NCBI RefSeq assembly: GCF_003477525.1
Contig: NZ_QUDO01000040.1
Coordinates: 1 to 34,210, forward strand
DNA length: 34,210 nt
Direction of reading: 5' to 3'
DNA from: Ruminococcus sp. AF41-9
GTDB taxonomy: Bacteria; Bacillota; Clostridia; Lachnospirales; Lachnospiraceae
The translations under genes were made by a program, and so were the position numbers. This document shows positions 7,830 through 15,380 of this stretch, piece after piece; position 1 is the stretch's first letter; every line of letters starts with the position of its first letter. The notes beneath the pieces were generated by a model. It did not search any database. It was given only the letters and a program-made list of their open reading frames with translations, and was not told the DNA's origin.

Positions 7830-9416
7830 TTATTCAAAATAAGCGTATTTAAATTCCATCGGAACTCCGATCGGATGTGTGATCAGGTTCTTAACGTTGG
7901 ATTTTGTTAATGTTGCAGATCCTTTGTGGTAGATTGGAGAAACAACTGCATCTTCTGCTACAAGTTTCTTCTCAGCTTTGAGCATGTCATCCAGACGTGT
8001 TGCGTCATCTGTCTGTGTCTTTGCATCTGCGATCAGAGAGTTGTATTCTTCGTCTACATAGTTTCCACGGTATGGTGTTCCGTTTGTCCACAGGTCAAGG
8101 TATGTCATGGCATCGTCATAGTCTGCGCCCCATGCAGTAACACCCATCTGATAGTTGTTTGCATCCATCTGCTCGCCACGGCCCTGCATGGTCTTTGTAT
8201 CGATCTCTACTGTCAGGCCAAGGTTTTTGCTCAGTTCACTCTGAAGGAAGGTTGCTACGGATTTGGATACACTGTCGTCACCAACCAGAACAGTCAGAGA
8301 TTTTACTTCGCCAAGTTCTTTTAATGCTTCATCATAATATTTCTTAGCTTCGTCTACGTCATATACAGCTACATCGCCGTTGAGTTCACGGAATGTTTTT
8401 TCTCCGTCACCGCTCATGCCGTCAGCTACCAGTCCGTTTCCTGGTACAGAACCGTCAGCAAGGATGAACTCTGTCAGAGCGTTTCTGTCGATTGCGTGGG
8501 AGATTGCCTGACGCATATTTACGTTTCCAACCACATCATCTGTCAGGTTGAACTGAAGGTATGTTGTACGGAAGTCAACAGTCTGAGAAAATTCCGGGTT
8601 GTCTTTGTTTGCTGCTACGTTTGTAGAGTCAAGTTCTACCTGGGAAAGTTCTCCTGACTGGTATGCGTTGTATGCTGCGGAAGCATCTTTCATAACACGT
8701 ACTTTTGCATTCTCGATCTGTACGTTGTCTTTATCCCAGTAGTTGTCATTCTTTGCAAAAGTAACACCTACTGCCGGATCATATTCTGTGATCACATACG
8801 GTCCGCAGTATACCATGTTATCCGGTGTCAGGCCATACTGATCGCCTACGCTGTTGTAGAATTCTTCGTTTACAGGGAAGAACATTGCCATTGTACACAG
8901 GTTTGTGAAATAAGGTGTCGGGCTCTTAAGCTGTACTTCAAGAGTCTGATCATCTACTGCTTTTACACCAACTTCGTCAGCTTCTACAGTTCCTTCGCTG
9001 TATTCCTGACCGTTTACGATATAGTCGTTCATGATGAAGCTGTAGCCGTTTGTAGCTTCTGCGCTCATCTGTTTCAGCCATGAGAATACGAAGTCTGATG
9101 CTTTTACTGCATCTCCGTTGCTCCACTGGATACCGTCTCTTAAATGGAAGGTGTAAGTAAGCTTATCATCGCTGACATCATATGTGTCGCAGAGTGCAGG
9201 CTGTGGCTGATTGTTCTCATCCATACGGAAAAGACCTTCCTGTGCCTGGTTGTTTACGAGGGATGCCTGCTCTTCAGATGCAGCCCACTGTACCAGAGTT
9301 TTTACCTCTGCTGTTACTGCTACGCTGAGTGTCTGGGATGCGTCTGCTGCGTATGCACTTACAGGTGCTGCTGCCATAGCCATTGTGAGCATAAGTGCTG
9401 CCATTCTTTTCTTCAT
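7830..9416 (-). CDS. oppA: Oligopeptide-binding protein OppA
   Basis: This 528-aa extracellular solute-binding protein (SBP family 5) captures peptides for OppBCDF. The start at 9416 (MKKRMAALML) is chosen because it begins a signal peptide and has GGAG about 10 bp upstream. The longer frame adds 32 residues translated from leader DNA. The signal sequence ends in AYA followed by ADAS, a typical signal peptidase I site. There is no Cys and hence no lipobox, which is unusual: Gram-positive binding proteins are normally lipid-anchored. Family 5 features are present, including VTFAKNDNYWDK and the MRQAISHAIDR segment. It is the first gene of the operon, behind a strong promoter. Peptide preference cannot be stated. 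Confidence 0.92.
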   Translation of the reverse strand: MKKRMAALMLTMAMAAAPVSAYAADASQTLSVAVTAEVKTLVQWAASEEQASLVNNQAQEGLFRMDENNQPQPALCDTYDVSDDKLTYTFHLRDGIQWSNGDAVKASDFVFSWLKQMSAEATNGYSFIMNDYIVNGQEYSEGTVEADEVGVKAVDDQTLEVQLKSPTPYFTNLCTMAMFFPVNEEFYNSVGDQYGLTPDNMVYCGPYVITEYDPAVGVTFAKNDNYWDKDNVQIENAKVRVMKDASAAYNAYQSGELSQVELDSTNVAANKDNPEFSQTVDFRTTYLQFNLTDDVVGNVNMRQAISHAIDRNALTEFILADGSVPGNGLVADGMSGDGEKTFRELNGDVAVYDVDEAKKYYDEALKELGEVKSLTVLVGDDSVSKSVATFLQSELSKNLGLTVEIDTKTMQGRGEQMDANNYQMGVTAWGADYDDAMTYLDLWTNGTPYRGNYVDEEYNSLIADAKTQTDDATRLDDMLKAEKKLVAEDAVVSPIYHKGSATLTKSNVKNLITHPIGVPMEFKYAYFE

Positions 9417-9561
9417 ATTACTTTTTCTCCTTTCACTTCTGTGAACCTGTGTAAATTGCCGGTACAGCTCAGTCAGATATCTGATTTCACTGTCCATTTT
9501 CAACCGTATCACTGCCCTGCAGGATCTCCGGTTTATTTACTGCTTTACTTTAGTTGTATGA

Positions 9562-9590
9562 AGTATATCAGATATGCGTCTTGTTGTCAA
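9562..9590 (-). promoter_or_regulatory. Near-consensus sigma-A promoter of the opp operon
   Basis: On the minus strand, TTGACA (9590-9585) is followed by exactly 17 bases and TATACT (9567-9562), about 145 bases before the oppA start. This matches the vegetative consensus at 11 of 12 positions. The leader between promoter and ATG shows no riboswitch I recognise. The rest of the 9417-9896 gap is AT-rich 3' untranslated sequence and the terminator of the DUF975 gene. Confidence 0.8.
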
Positions 9591-9726
9591 TTGTTTTGTA
9601 TTGATTTGTTCGATTTTTATTATTTTTCTTTATCAAAATCTTCCATTATATTTTTGTATGTTCTTTATAAAGTTTCGTCATTTTGCACAATTTCCATGAT
9701 TTTCTACTAAATAAGCAATTCAAAAC

Positions 9727-9777
9727 AAGAAAAAATACCCAAATGATACTTTTGTTTCCAGCATCATCCGGGTATTT
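9727..9777 (-). terminator. Terminator of the hom-lysC-DUF975 operon
   Basis: On the minus strand, AAATACCC and ATGAT pair with ATCAT and GGGTATTT (arms 9770-9777 and 9733-9740) and continue into a T-run (TTTTTTCTTG). It lies about 120 bases past the DUF975 stop. The intervening stretch 9778-9896 is a low-complexity ACAA/TTGTT-rich untranslated region. Confidence 0.8.
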
Positions 9778-9896
9778 CCAGTTGGTTTTTTTGTTTTCTT
9801 TTGTTCGTCTTGTTTTATATTGTTTGTAATATTGTTTCTTATTTTTTATTGTTTTATCTGAATTTCCGTGTGTTCTGGCAGCGGTTCAGCAGTTTT

Positions 9897-10979
9897 TTAT
9901 TTGAGACTGTTGAAATATTCATCCCACGGTTTCGGCTCGTTGTCCTCTTCCTCCTGGACGGCATCGGTCTGCGTAGATGACTTCTCCCTGTCAGTCTCAT
10001 ATGAAGTAGCGTTTTTTTCATTTGCAGCAGTATTCTGATTCTCACTGCTTTCCTTCATTTCTTCCTTCCAGCCGGTTTCATGATTTTCCTGTGCATATGC
10101 AGCTGCTGTAGAATCAATATCTTCAGCGTTCCGGAACTGATGTCTGCTTTCCTGGTTGTAAGTACTGCTCTGAGCCTCCATCCGGTCATCTGTTTCCGGA
10201 GTTCCGCCGAACATTGGATTTACAAATTCCTTCGCCTCACGTTCTTCCTGTTCTTTCTGTGCGGTAAGTTCTCCGGTCAGGTCACGGTAAAACATGGTTT
10301 CCGTCATAGTCAGATACGGCAGAATCCACAACAGCGCAATATAGAACGTAAAGACAGAAAGAAACATCAGAGGAAGGAAGCTGATCTTCAGCATCAGGTA
10401 TCTTCCCCAGTTTCCATGCATCATCTCGATGCTTTCTTTCAGAGCCTCTGTTCCTTTGATATCCGGCTGATCTGCCAGTATATAATACGTCATTTCCAGC
10501 GGAATGGACAGAATCTGAAAAACGATCATTCCCACAAGCATCAGGATCAGGCTTTTGTACAGCCAGGTGATCTGAGATTCTATGGAATTTCCAATCTCCG
10601 CTGTATTTCCGTAAATCGTGTACGGCAGCATGGTAAGCACATTTAACACTGCCAGGAAAAACGTCGCAACAATCACTCTATCCGGATGATGTTTATAAAA
10701 ATAAATCAGGTCATTGAGCGAATATGCCTTCCCTCTGGCAATATTCAGATACATATAATTCAGTCCTGCTGCAACCACATTGACCAGCAGGGTCAGAATA
10801 AAGGAAAACGCATATCCCAGCACAATGTCAAGTTTTTCTGTTCCTGGAAATAAGGACGAAGATACCATACTGCTGATTACGGCAAGAGCCTGCACTGCCA
10901 CAAATCCCAGAATGATCGTACCATATTTCCCTGACATTGCTTCTTTTGCATATTTTTTCAGTTCACGTCTTGGTGTCAT
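9897..10979 (-). CDS. DUF975 family integral membrane protein
   Basis: This 360-aa membrane protein has the DUF975 N-terminus (RRELKKYAKEAMSGKYG) followed by about five or six hydrophobic segments between residues 22 and 240, including TIILGFVAVQALAVIS and FSFILTLLVNVVAAGL. The last 115 residues are a hydrophilic tail rich in Glu, Gln, Asn and Ser, probably cytoplasmic and disordered. The frame opens at a TTG one codon earlier, but the ATG at 10979 has AGGAG six bases upstream and is preferred. It lies 19 bp after lysC and before the operon terminator, so it is probably co-transcribed with aspartokinase. DUF975 proteins have no established function. A link to amino-acid or envelope physiology is only suggested by position. 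Confidence 0.75.
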   Translation of the reverse strand: MTPRRELKKYAKEAMSGKYGTIILGFVAVQALAVISSMVSSSLFPGTEKLDIVLGYAFSFILTLLVNVVAAGLNYMYLNIARGKAYSLNDLIYFYKHHPDRVIVATFFLAVLNVLTMLPYTIYGNTAEIGNSIESQITWLYKSLILMLVGMIVFQILSIPLEMTYYILADQPDIKGTEALKESIEMMHGNWGRYLMLKISFLPLMFLSVFTFYIALLWILPYLTMTETMFYRDLTGELTAQKEQEEREAKEFVNPMFGGTPETDDRMEAQSSTYNQESRHQFRNAEDIDSTAAAYAQENHETGWKEEMKESSENQNTAANEKNATSYETDREKSSTQTDAVQEEEDNEPKPWDEYFNSLK

Positions 10980-10998
10980 CAAATTCTCCTAAAAATAA

Positions 10999-12207
10999 TC
11001 AGTCTGCCAGATTAAAAGCATCATGTACGGCATTCATCGCACGTACTCCGTCCTTTTCATTGATCAGAACTGTCACACGGATCTCGGAAGTAGAGATCAT
11101 GTTGATATTTACGCCTTCATTGTAAAGGCTCTCAAACATTTTCGCTGCCACACCCGGATTGCTCATCATGCCGGCTCCTACAATGGAAAGCTTGGCAATA
11201 TTTCTCTCGGAATGCAGTTCTGCATATCCAAGTCTTGCCTGGTTTGCTTCCAGAGTTGCCACTGCGTCATCCAGGTCATTGCCGTCTACTGTAAAGGAAA
11301 TATCTTTCTTTCCTGCACGTCCGATAGACTGAAGGATTACATCCACATTAATATTTTTCTTTGCAAGGGTATCAAATAACTTAAATGCCACTCCTGGGGT
11401 ATCATTTAATCCAATTACTGCGATTCTCACTGCATCTGTATCCAGAGCAACACCGCTGATCAACATTCTCTCCACTGTAACTTCCTCCTTTACCACGGTT
11501 CCTTCGCTGTTATTCAGACTGGAGCGTACCACAAGCGGCACACCATATTTCTTTGCCATCTCCACAGAACGGTTATGGAGCACACCGGCTCCCAGAGTAG
11601 CAAGATCCAGCATTTCATCATATGTGATCTCTTTGAGCTTTCTTGCAGTCGGAACTTTACGCGGGTCTGCGGTGTAAACACCGTCTACATCTGTGTAGAT
11701 TTCACAGGCATCTGCGTGAAGGGCTGCTGCAAGGGCAACGGCTGTCGTATCAGAACCGCCTCTTCCCAGGGTTGTATAATCATCATACTTATCTACGCCC
11801 TGGAATCCGGTAACTACTACGATCTTCTTATTGTCCAGTTCCCGTCTGATACGTTCGGTATCAATTCTCTTTAAACGTGCATTTCCATGACTGCTGGTTG
11901 TATGCATGGCAACCTGAAACGCATTCAGGGAAACCGCCGGAACTCCCAGCTCATCCATCGCCATCGCCATCAGTGCCACAGACATCTGTTCTCCGATGGT
12001 AAAGAGCATATCCATCTCTCTTTTCGGAGGTTTCTCATTGATATCTTTTGCCATGGTGATCAGTTCGTCTGTATATTTTCCCATTGCAGACAGAACGACT
12101 ACCACGTCATTTCCCTTTCTGTACTCCTCGATGCAGCGGTTGGCAACATTGAAGATACGTTCTTTATTTGCCACCGATGTACCGCCAAATTTCTTGACAA
12201 TTAACAT
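10999..12207 (-). CDS. lysC: Aspartate kinase
   Basis: This 402-aa enzyme phosphorylates L-aspartate, the entry step for lysine, threonine and methionine synthesis. The N-terminal kinase domain begins with the signature VKKFGGTSVAN. The family segments TTLGRGGSDTTAVALAAAL (about 146-164) and EIYTDVDGVYTADPR (about 171-185) are present. Two C-terminal ACT domains follow, starting near residues 265 and 340 (NDTPGVAFKLFDTL and MSNPGVAAKMFESL). They normally bind lysine or threonine for feedback control. GGAGG precedes the ATG by about 11 bp. It lies downstream of hom with 105 bp between, which contain a hairpin but no lysine riboswitch that I can recognise. Which end product inhibits it is not readable. 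Confidence 0.95.
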   Translation of the reverse strand: MLIVKKFGGTSVANKERIFNVANRCIEEYRKGNDVVVVLSAMGKYTDELITMAKDINEKPPKREMDMLFTIGEQMSVALMAMAMDELGVPAVSLNAFQVAMHTTSSHGNARLKRIDTERIRRELDNKKIVVVTGFQGVDKYDDYTTLGRGGSDTTAVALAAALHADACEIYTDVDGVYTADPRKVPTARKLKEITYDEMLDLATLGAGVLHNRSVEMAKKYGVPLVVRSSLNNSEGTVVKEEVTVERMLISGVALDTDAVRIAVIGLNDTPGVAFKLFDTLAKKNINVDVILQSIGRAGKKDISFTVDGNDLDDAVATLEANQARLGYAELHSERNIAKLSIVGAGMMSNPGVAAKMFESLYNEGVNINMISTSEIRVTVLINEKDGVRAMNAVHDAFNLAD

Positions 12208-12235
12208 TGTTTTTTGTTTCCTCCATAATAAGTTT

Positions 12236-12271
12236 ACAGGAAAGAGAAAATTTTCATCTTCCCTTTCCTGT
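12236..12271 (-). promoter_or_regulatory. Hairpin between hom and lysC
   Basis: A perfect 9-bp inverted repeat (ACAGGAAAG at 12236-12244, CTTTCCTGT at 12263-12271) lies 29 bases before the lysC start. It has no T-run on the minus strand, so it is not a standard terminator. It could protect or cleave the mRNA, or act as an operator. Confidence 0.45.
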
Positions 12272-12312
12272 TTCCAAGTAAGTATCTATGATACACGAAA
12301 TCCGTTGGTTTA

Positions 12313-13527
12313 TCAATCTTTTACGCGGATTTTTGCAAGTACCTGACTCTCGATCTGAGCCAGTTTCTCCTTAAATTCACCCTGTGTCATCTCAGCAGTG
12401 ATAAATGCGCATTCTTCCGGAAGCTGATCCAGGCTGAGAACTTCGATCTGGCCGAATACTTTCTTCGCTTCCTCTGCTGCATCTTTCCTGATTCGTACAA
12501 AGAATCTTCCTGTCACTTCATCCAGTGGTTTCAGAACCGCCGGAGTGCTGTTCCAGTTTGTGACAATGTTGGTATGAAGATGTTTGGCTGCATCCACGAT
12601 ATCACCGACTACTGCACTTGCAGTCGGAAGTTTGCCTGCGCCGCTTCCATAGAACATGGCATCTCCCAGCATATTTCCGTGTACAAAAACTGCATTGAAT
12701 ACATCATTGACACTGTAAAGAGGGCTGTCCTGTCCGATCATAAACGGTGCAACCATTGCATAGCAGCTTCCGTCTGCCAGTCTGCGGCTGGTTCCCAGAA
12801 GTTTGATGGTTCTGCCAAGTTTTGCGGCATATTCCATATCTTCCGGTGTGATCTTTGTGATTCCCTCTGTATAAATATCTTCGAAATCAAAATATCTCTC
12901 ATAAGCAAGGGAGGAAAGGATCGCAATTTTACGGCAGGCATCATAACCTTCCACATCTGCAGTAGGATCTGCTTCTGCATATCCCTTCTGCTGTGCTTCT
13001 TTTAATACGGTATCAAACTCACAGCCTTCTGTGTTCATCTTATAAAGCATGTAGTTGGTTGTTCCGTTAAGAATACCTGTCACTTCGTCGATTTCATCTC
13101 CTGTAAGGGAAGAGTTGATCACACGGATGATCGGGATTCCGCCACCGCAGCTTGCTTCAAATAAGAAGTTAACTCTCTTTTCCTTTGCAATATCCATCAG
13201 CTCACGGCCATGTTTGGCAACCAGTGCTTTATTGGAAGTGCATACATTTTTTCCTGCCAGAAGTGCTTTCTTTACGAATGTAAAAGCCGGTTCCACACCG
13301 CCCATTACTTCCACTACGATATCGACTTCCGGGTCATTTACGATCTGCTCATAATCATGAACCAGAACTTTCTCTACAGGCTGTCCCGGAAACTCACGAA
13401 GGTCCAGAACATATTTTACATTGAGTTCCTGTCCGGCACGTCTTGCAATGCTTTCTTTATTTGTGTTTAACACTTCAAATACACCGCTTCCAACTGTGCC
13501 ATATCCTAAAATTGCTACATTGATCAT
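12313..13527 (-). CDS. hom: Homoserine dehydrogenase
   Basis: This 404-aa enzyme reduces aspartate semialdehyde to homoserine, the branch towards threonine and methionine. The N-terminal Rossmann motif GYGTVGSGV is at residues 8-16. The substrate-domain signature AEADPTADVEGYDACRK is at about 184-200, including the catalytic Asp and Lys positions. NGTTNYML sits near residue 153. The C-terminal 80 residues resemble a regulatory ACT domain (VTGRFFVRIRKDA onward). The start has GGGAG nine bases upstream, overlapping the end of the ACT-domain gene 6 bp away. The adjacent lysC makes this a compact aspartate-family operon. No thrB or thrC lies in the window. Confidence 0.95.
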   Translation of the reverse strand: MINVAILGYGTVGSGVFEVLNTNKESIARRAGQELNVKYVLDLREFPGQPVEKVLVHDYEQIVNDPEVDIVVEVMGGVEPAFTFVKKALLAGKNVCTSNKALVAKHGRELMDIAKEKRVNFLFEASCGGGIPIIRVINSSLTGDEIDEVTGILNGTTNYMLYKMNTEGCEFDTVLKEAQQKGYAEADPTADVEGYDACRKIAILSSLAYERYFDFEDIYTEGITKITPEDMEYAAKLGRTIKLLGTSRRLADGSCYAMVAPFMIGQDSPLYSVNDVFNAVFVHGNMLGDAMFYGSGAGKLPTASAVVGDIVDAAKHLHTNIVTNWNSTPAVLKPLDEVTGRFFVRIRKDAAEEAKKVFGQIEVLSLDQLPEECAFITAEMTQGEFKEKLAQIESQVLAKIRVKD

Positions 13528-13533
13528 TTTCTT

Positions 13534-13989
13534 TTACTCCCTGCCTAGTATTTTCAGATAATGAATCCCTTCACTCTGTTCAATCGTCTCCACCATTCCT
13601 TCTGCATCTCCCTCTCCCGGAAGAATGTCCACACTCAGCGTCAATGTGGCAACCCCATTGATGGGAATACTCTGGTGAATGGTAAGAATGTTTCCATGAA
13701 ACCGTGCAATCGTCTGCAGGACAACCGACAAAAGCCCCGGTTCGTCATCCATCTGGATGATAAAGGTGATTGTCTTTCCCCTGGTTTCTTCATGAAATGG
13801 AAAAATATCATCTTTGTATTTGTAGAAAGAACTCCTGCTGATTCCTGTCCGCTCTGCCGCATCCTGCACGGTATCCACCTTGCCGGAGTCCAGAAGCTTC
13901 TTGGCTTCCACAACCTTCAGCAGAACTTCCGGAACTGCCCGTTCCCTTACTACAAAATATTTCTTTTTTTCTGATACTGGTTTCTGCAT
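13534..13989 (-). CDS. UPF0735 (PheB-like) ACT domain protein
   Basis: This 151-aa protein has an N-terminal helix-turn-helix-like segment (VQDAAERTGISRSSFYKYKDD, about residues 41-60) and a C-terminal ACT domain (ITFIIQMDDEPGLLSVVLQTI onward) for small-molecule, usually amino-acid, binding. This is the layout of the UPF0735/PheB family. I recall a Bacillus subtilis homologue being described as a regulator of threonine biosynthesis. Linkage to hom with only 6 bp between fits such a role, but this is from memory. The start lacks a strong ribosome site (AGGTAAATTGAT before the ATG). It is probably the first gene of the hom-lysC operon. A possible promoter (TTGCGT, 17 bases, TAAGAT) lies before 14020 and is weak. 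Confidence 0.8.
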   Translation of the reverse strand: MQKPVSEKKKYFVVRERAVPEVLLKVVEAKKLLDSGKVDTVQDAAERTGISRSSFYKYKDDIFPFHEETRGKTITFIIQMDDEPGLLSVVLQTIARFHGNILTIHQSIPINGVATLTLSVDILPGEGDAEGMVETIEQSEGIHYLKILGRE

Positions 13990-14063
13990 ATCAATTTACC
14001 TGTCCGTTTCTTAAAGACATTTGTTTTCATATAATGGATATCTTATCACATCAGATGAAAATA

Positions 14064-14096
14064 CGCAAGAAAAAGACTGCCAGTATTTTGACAGCC
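14064..14096 (-). terminator. prfB terminator
   Basis: On the minus strand, GGCTGTCA pairs with TGGCAGTC (including G-U pairs; arms 14089-14096 and 14075-14082) and runs into TTTTTCTT. It lies 12 bases past the prfB stop and separates prfB from the ACT-hom-lysC operon. Confidence 0.75.
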
Positions 14097-14107
14097 TTTT
14101 ATTCTTT

Positions 14108-15217
14108 TTATTTCTTCAGTGCGATCCATTTCAGGTAAGCATTGATAAAAATGTCAATTCCGCCGTCCAGCACTGCATCCACGTTTCCGGTCTCTTCACT
14201 TGTACGGTGATCTTTGACCATAGTGTATGGCTGCATGACATAGGAACGGATCTGATTTCCCCATCCAATATCAGTTACTTCACCACGGATACCGGAAAGT
14301 TTTTCTTCTGCTTCCTGCTGTTTGAGAAGATACAGCTTTGCCTTCAGCATCTGCATGGCTTTATCTTTATTCATATGCTGAGAACGTTCATTCTGACACT
14401 GTACCACGATTCCTGTCGGGAAATGTGTGATACGGATGGCAGATGATGTCTTGTTGATATGCTGTCCGCCGGCACCACTGCTTCGGTAGGTATCAATACG
14501 GATATCATCGTCATTGATCTCCACATCCAGATCCTTCTTGATATCCGGCATAACATCACAGGATACGAAAGAAGTCTGGCGTTTGCCTGCTGCATTGAAA
14601 GGAGAGATACGCACCAGACGGTGAACTCCCTTTTCAGATTTCAGGTATCCGTAAGCGTTGGTTCCGTTTACCTGGAAAGTAACAGATTTGATTCCTGCTT
14701 CATCACCGTCCAGATAATCCAGCACTTCCAGAGTGAATCCTTTCTTATCTACCAGCGGCTGTACATACGGTAAAGCATACCGCACCAGTCACAGGCTTCA
14801 GTTCCGCCCGCACCTGCATTCAGCTTGATGATGGCATTCTCACTGTCATATTCTCCGGAAAGAAGTGTCTTGATACGGATATTGTCAAAATCTCTCTGGA
14901 ACTCATCCAGCATCTCCTGAATCTCAGGGATCAGTGCCGGATCGTTCTCCTCATATCCCATCTCAATCATGGTTTCCATATCTTCCATCTGCGTGATCAG
15001 ATTCTGATAGGTCTCCATGTCATCTTTCATGTCTTTTAATTCTTTCATTTTTTTCTGGGAAACTTCTGCGTCATCCCAGAAATCAGGCGCTTCCATTTCG
15101 CGCTCTAATTCCTCGACCTTCTGCTCTTTGTTAGCGAGGTCAAAGTGAATCCCTCACTTCCACTAATGGTTCTGTATAAGTTGCAAGAATGCTCTTGAAC
15201 TGGTCTAATTCAACCAC
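14108..15217 (-). CDS. prfB: Peptide chain release factor 2 (programmed +1 frameshift; second apparent frameshift)
   Basis: RF2 ends translation at UGA and UAA. Translation probably starts at GTG 15217 ([10 protein letters not shown]) and runs to an in-frame UGA at 15142-15140. A +1 shift at CTTTGAC then continues into [13 protein letters not shown], the standard RF2 arrangement. The GGQ motif ([11 protein letters not shown]) and the SPF stop-recognition tripeptide (RISPFNAAG) are intact. A second break is not expected. The frame ends after [11 protein letters not shown] at TAG, and the homology resumes one frame over as [10 protein letters not shown]. The DNA reads CGCTGGTAGAT where CGCTGGGTAGAT would be in frame, so one G is missing (a CC pair at 14752-14753 on the plus strand). 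RF2 is normally essential, so this is probably a sequence error. Confidence 0.9.
15139..15157 (-). promoter_or_regulatory. RF2 programmed +1 frameshift site
   Basis: The minus strand reads GTGAGGGATTCACTTTGAC. It has a Shine-Dalgarno-like AGGGA, a four-base spacer, the slippery CTT codon (15145-15143), an in-frame UGA and a following C. This matches the bacterial prfB autoregulatory site, where low RF2 lets the ribosome pause at UGA and slip +1. Confidence 0.93.
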
Positions 15218-15340
15218 AGCTTCACCCACTTTCTTATTTTATAATACGGATAAAAGTGTCCTGCCGGTTTTTCCCCTGCGGAACACTGTTTCGCAGTTAA
15301 AATAATAGCATATCCATGTAGAAATTACAAACAAAGAATT

Positions 15341-15373
15341 ACCCACAGCCAAATTTTGCTTCCGGCTGTGGGT
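15341..15373. terminator. Terminator downstream of the dapF-like gene
   Basis: A perfect 10-bp stem, ACCCACAGCC/GGCTGTGGGT (15341-15350 and 15364-15373), sits 8 bases past the stop of the dapF-like gene. The T-run is good on the plus strand (ATTATTTTTAT) and weaker on the minus strand. It separates that gene from prfB. Confidence 0.7.
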
Positions 15374-15380
15374 ATTATTT

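Noticed and set aside
9417..9512. N-terminal extension of OppA from 9512
   Set aside because: It would place 32 hydrophilic residues ahead of a signal peptide and ignore the ribosome site just before 9416.
12208..12312. Lysine riboswitch or T-box before lysC
   Set aside because: The 104-base gap is too short for a lysine riboswitch and has only a simple 9-bp hairpin, with no T-box sequence.
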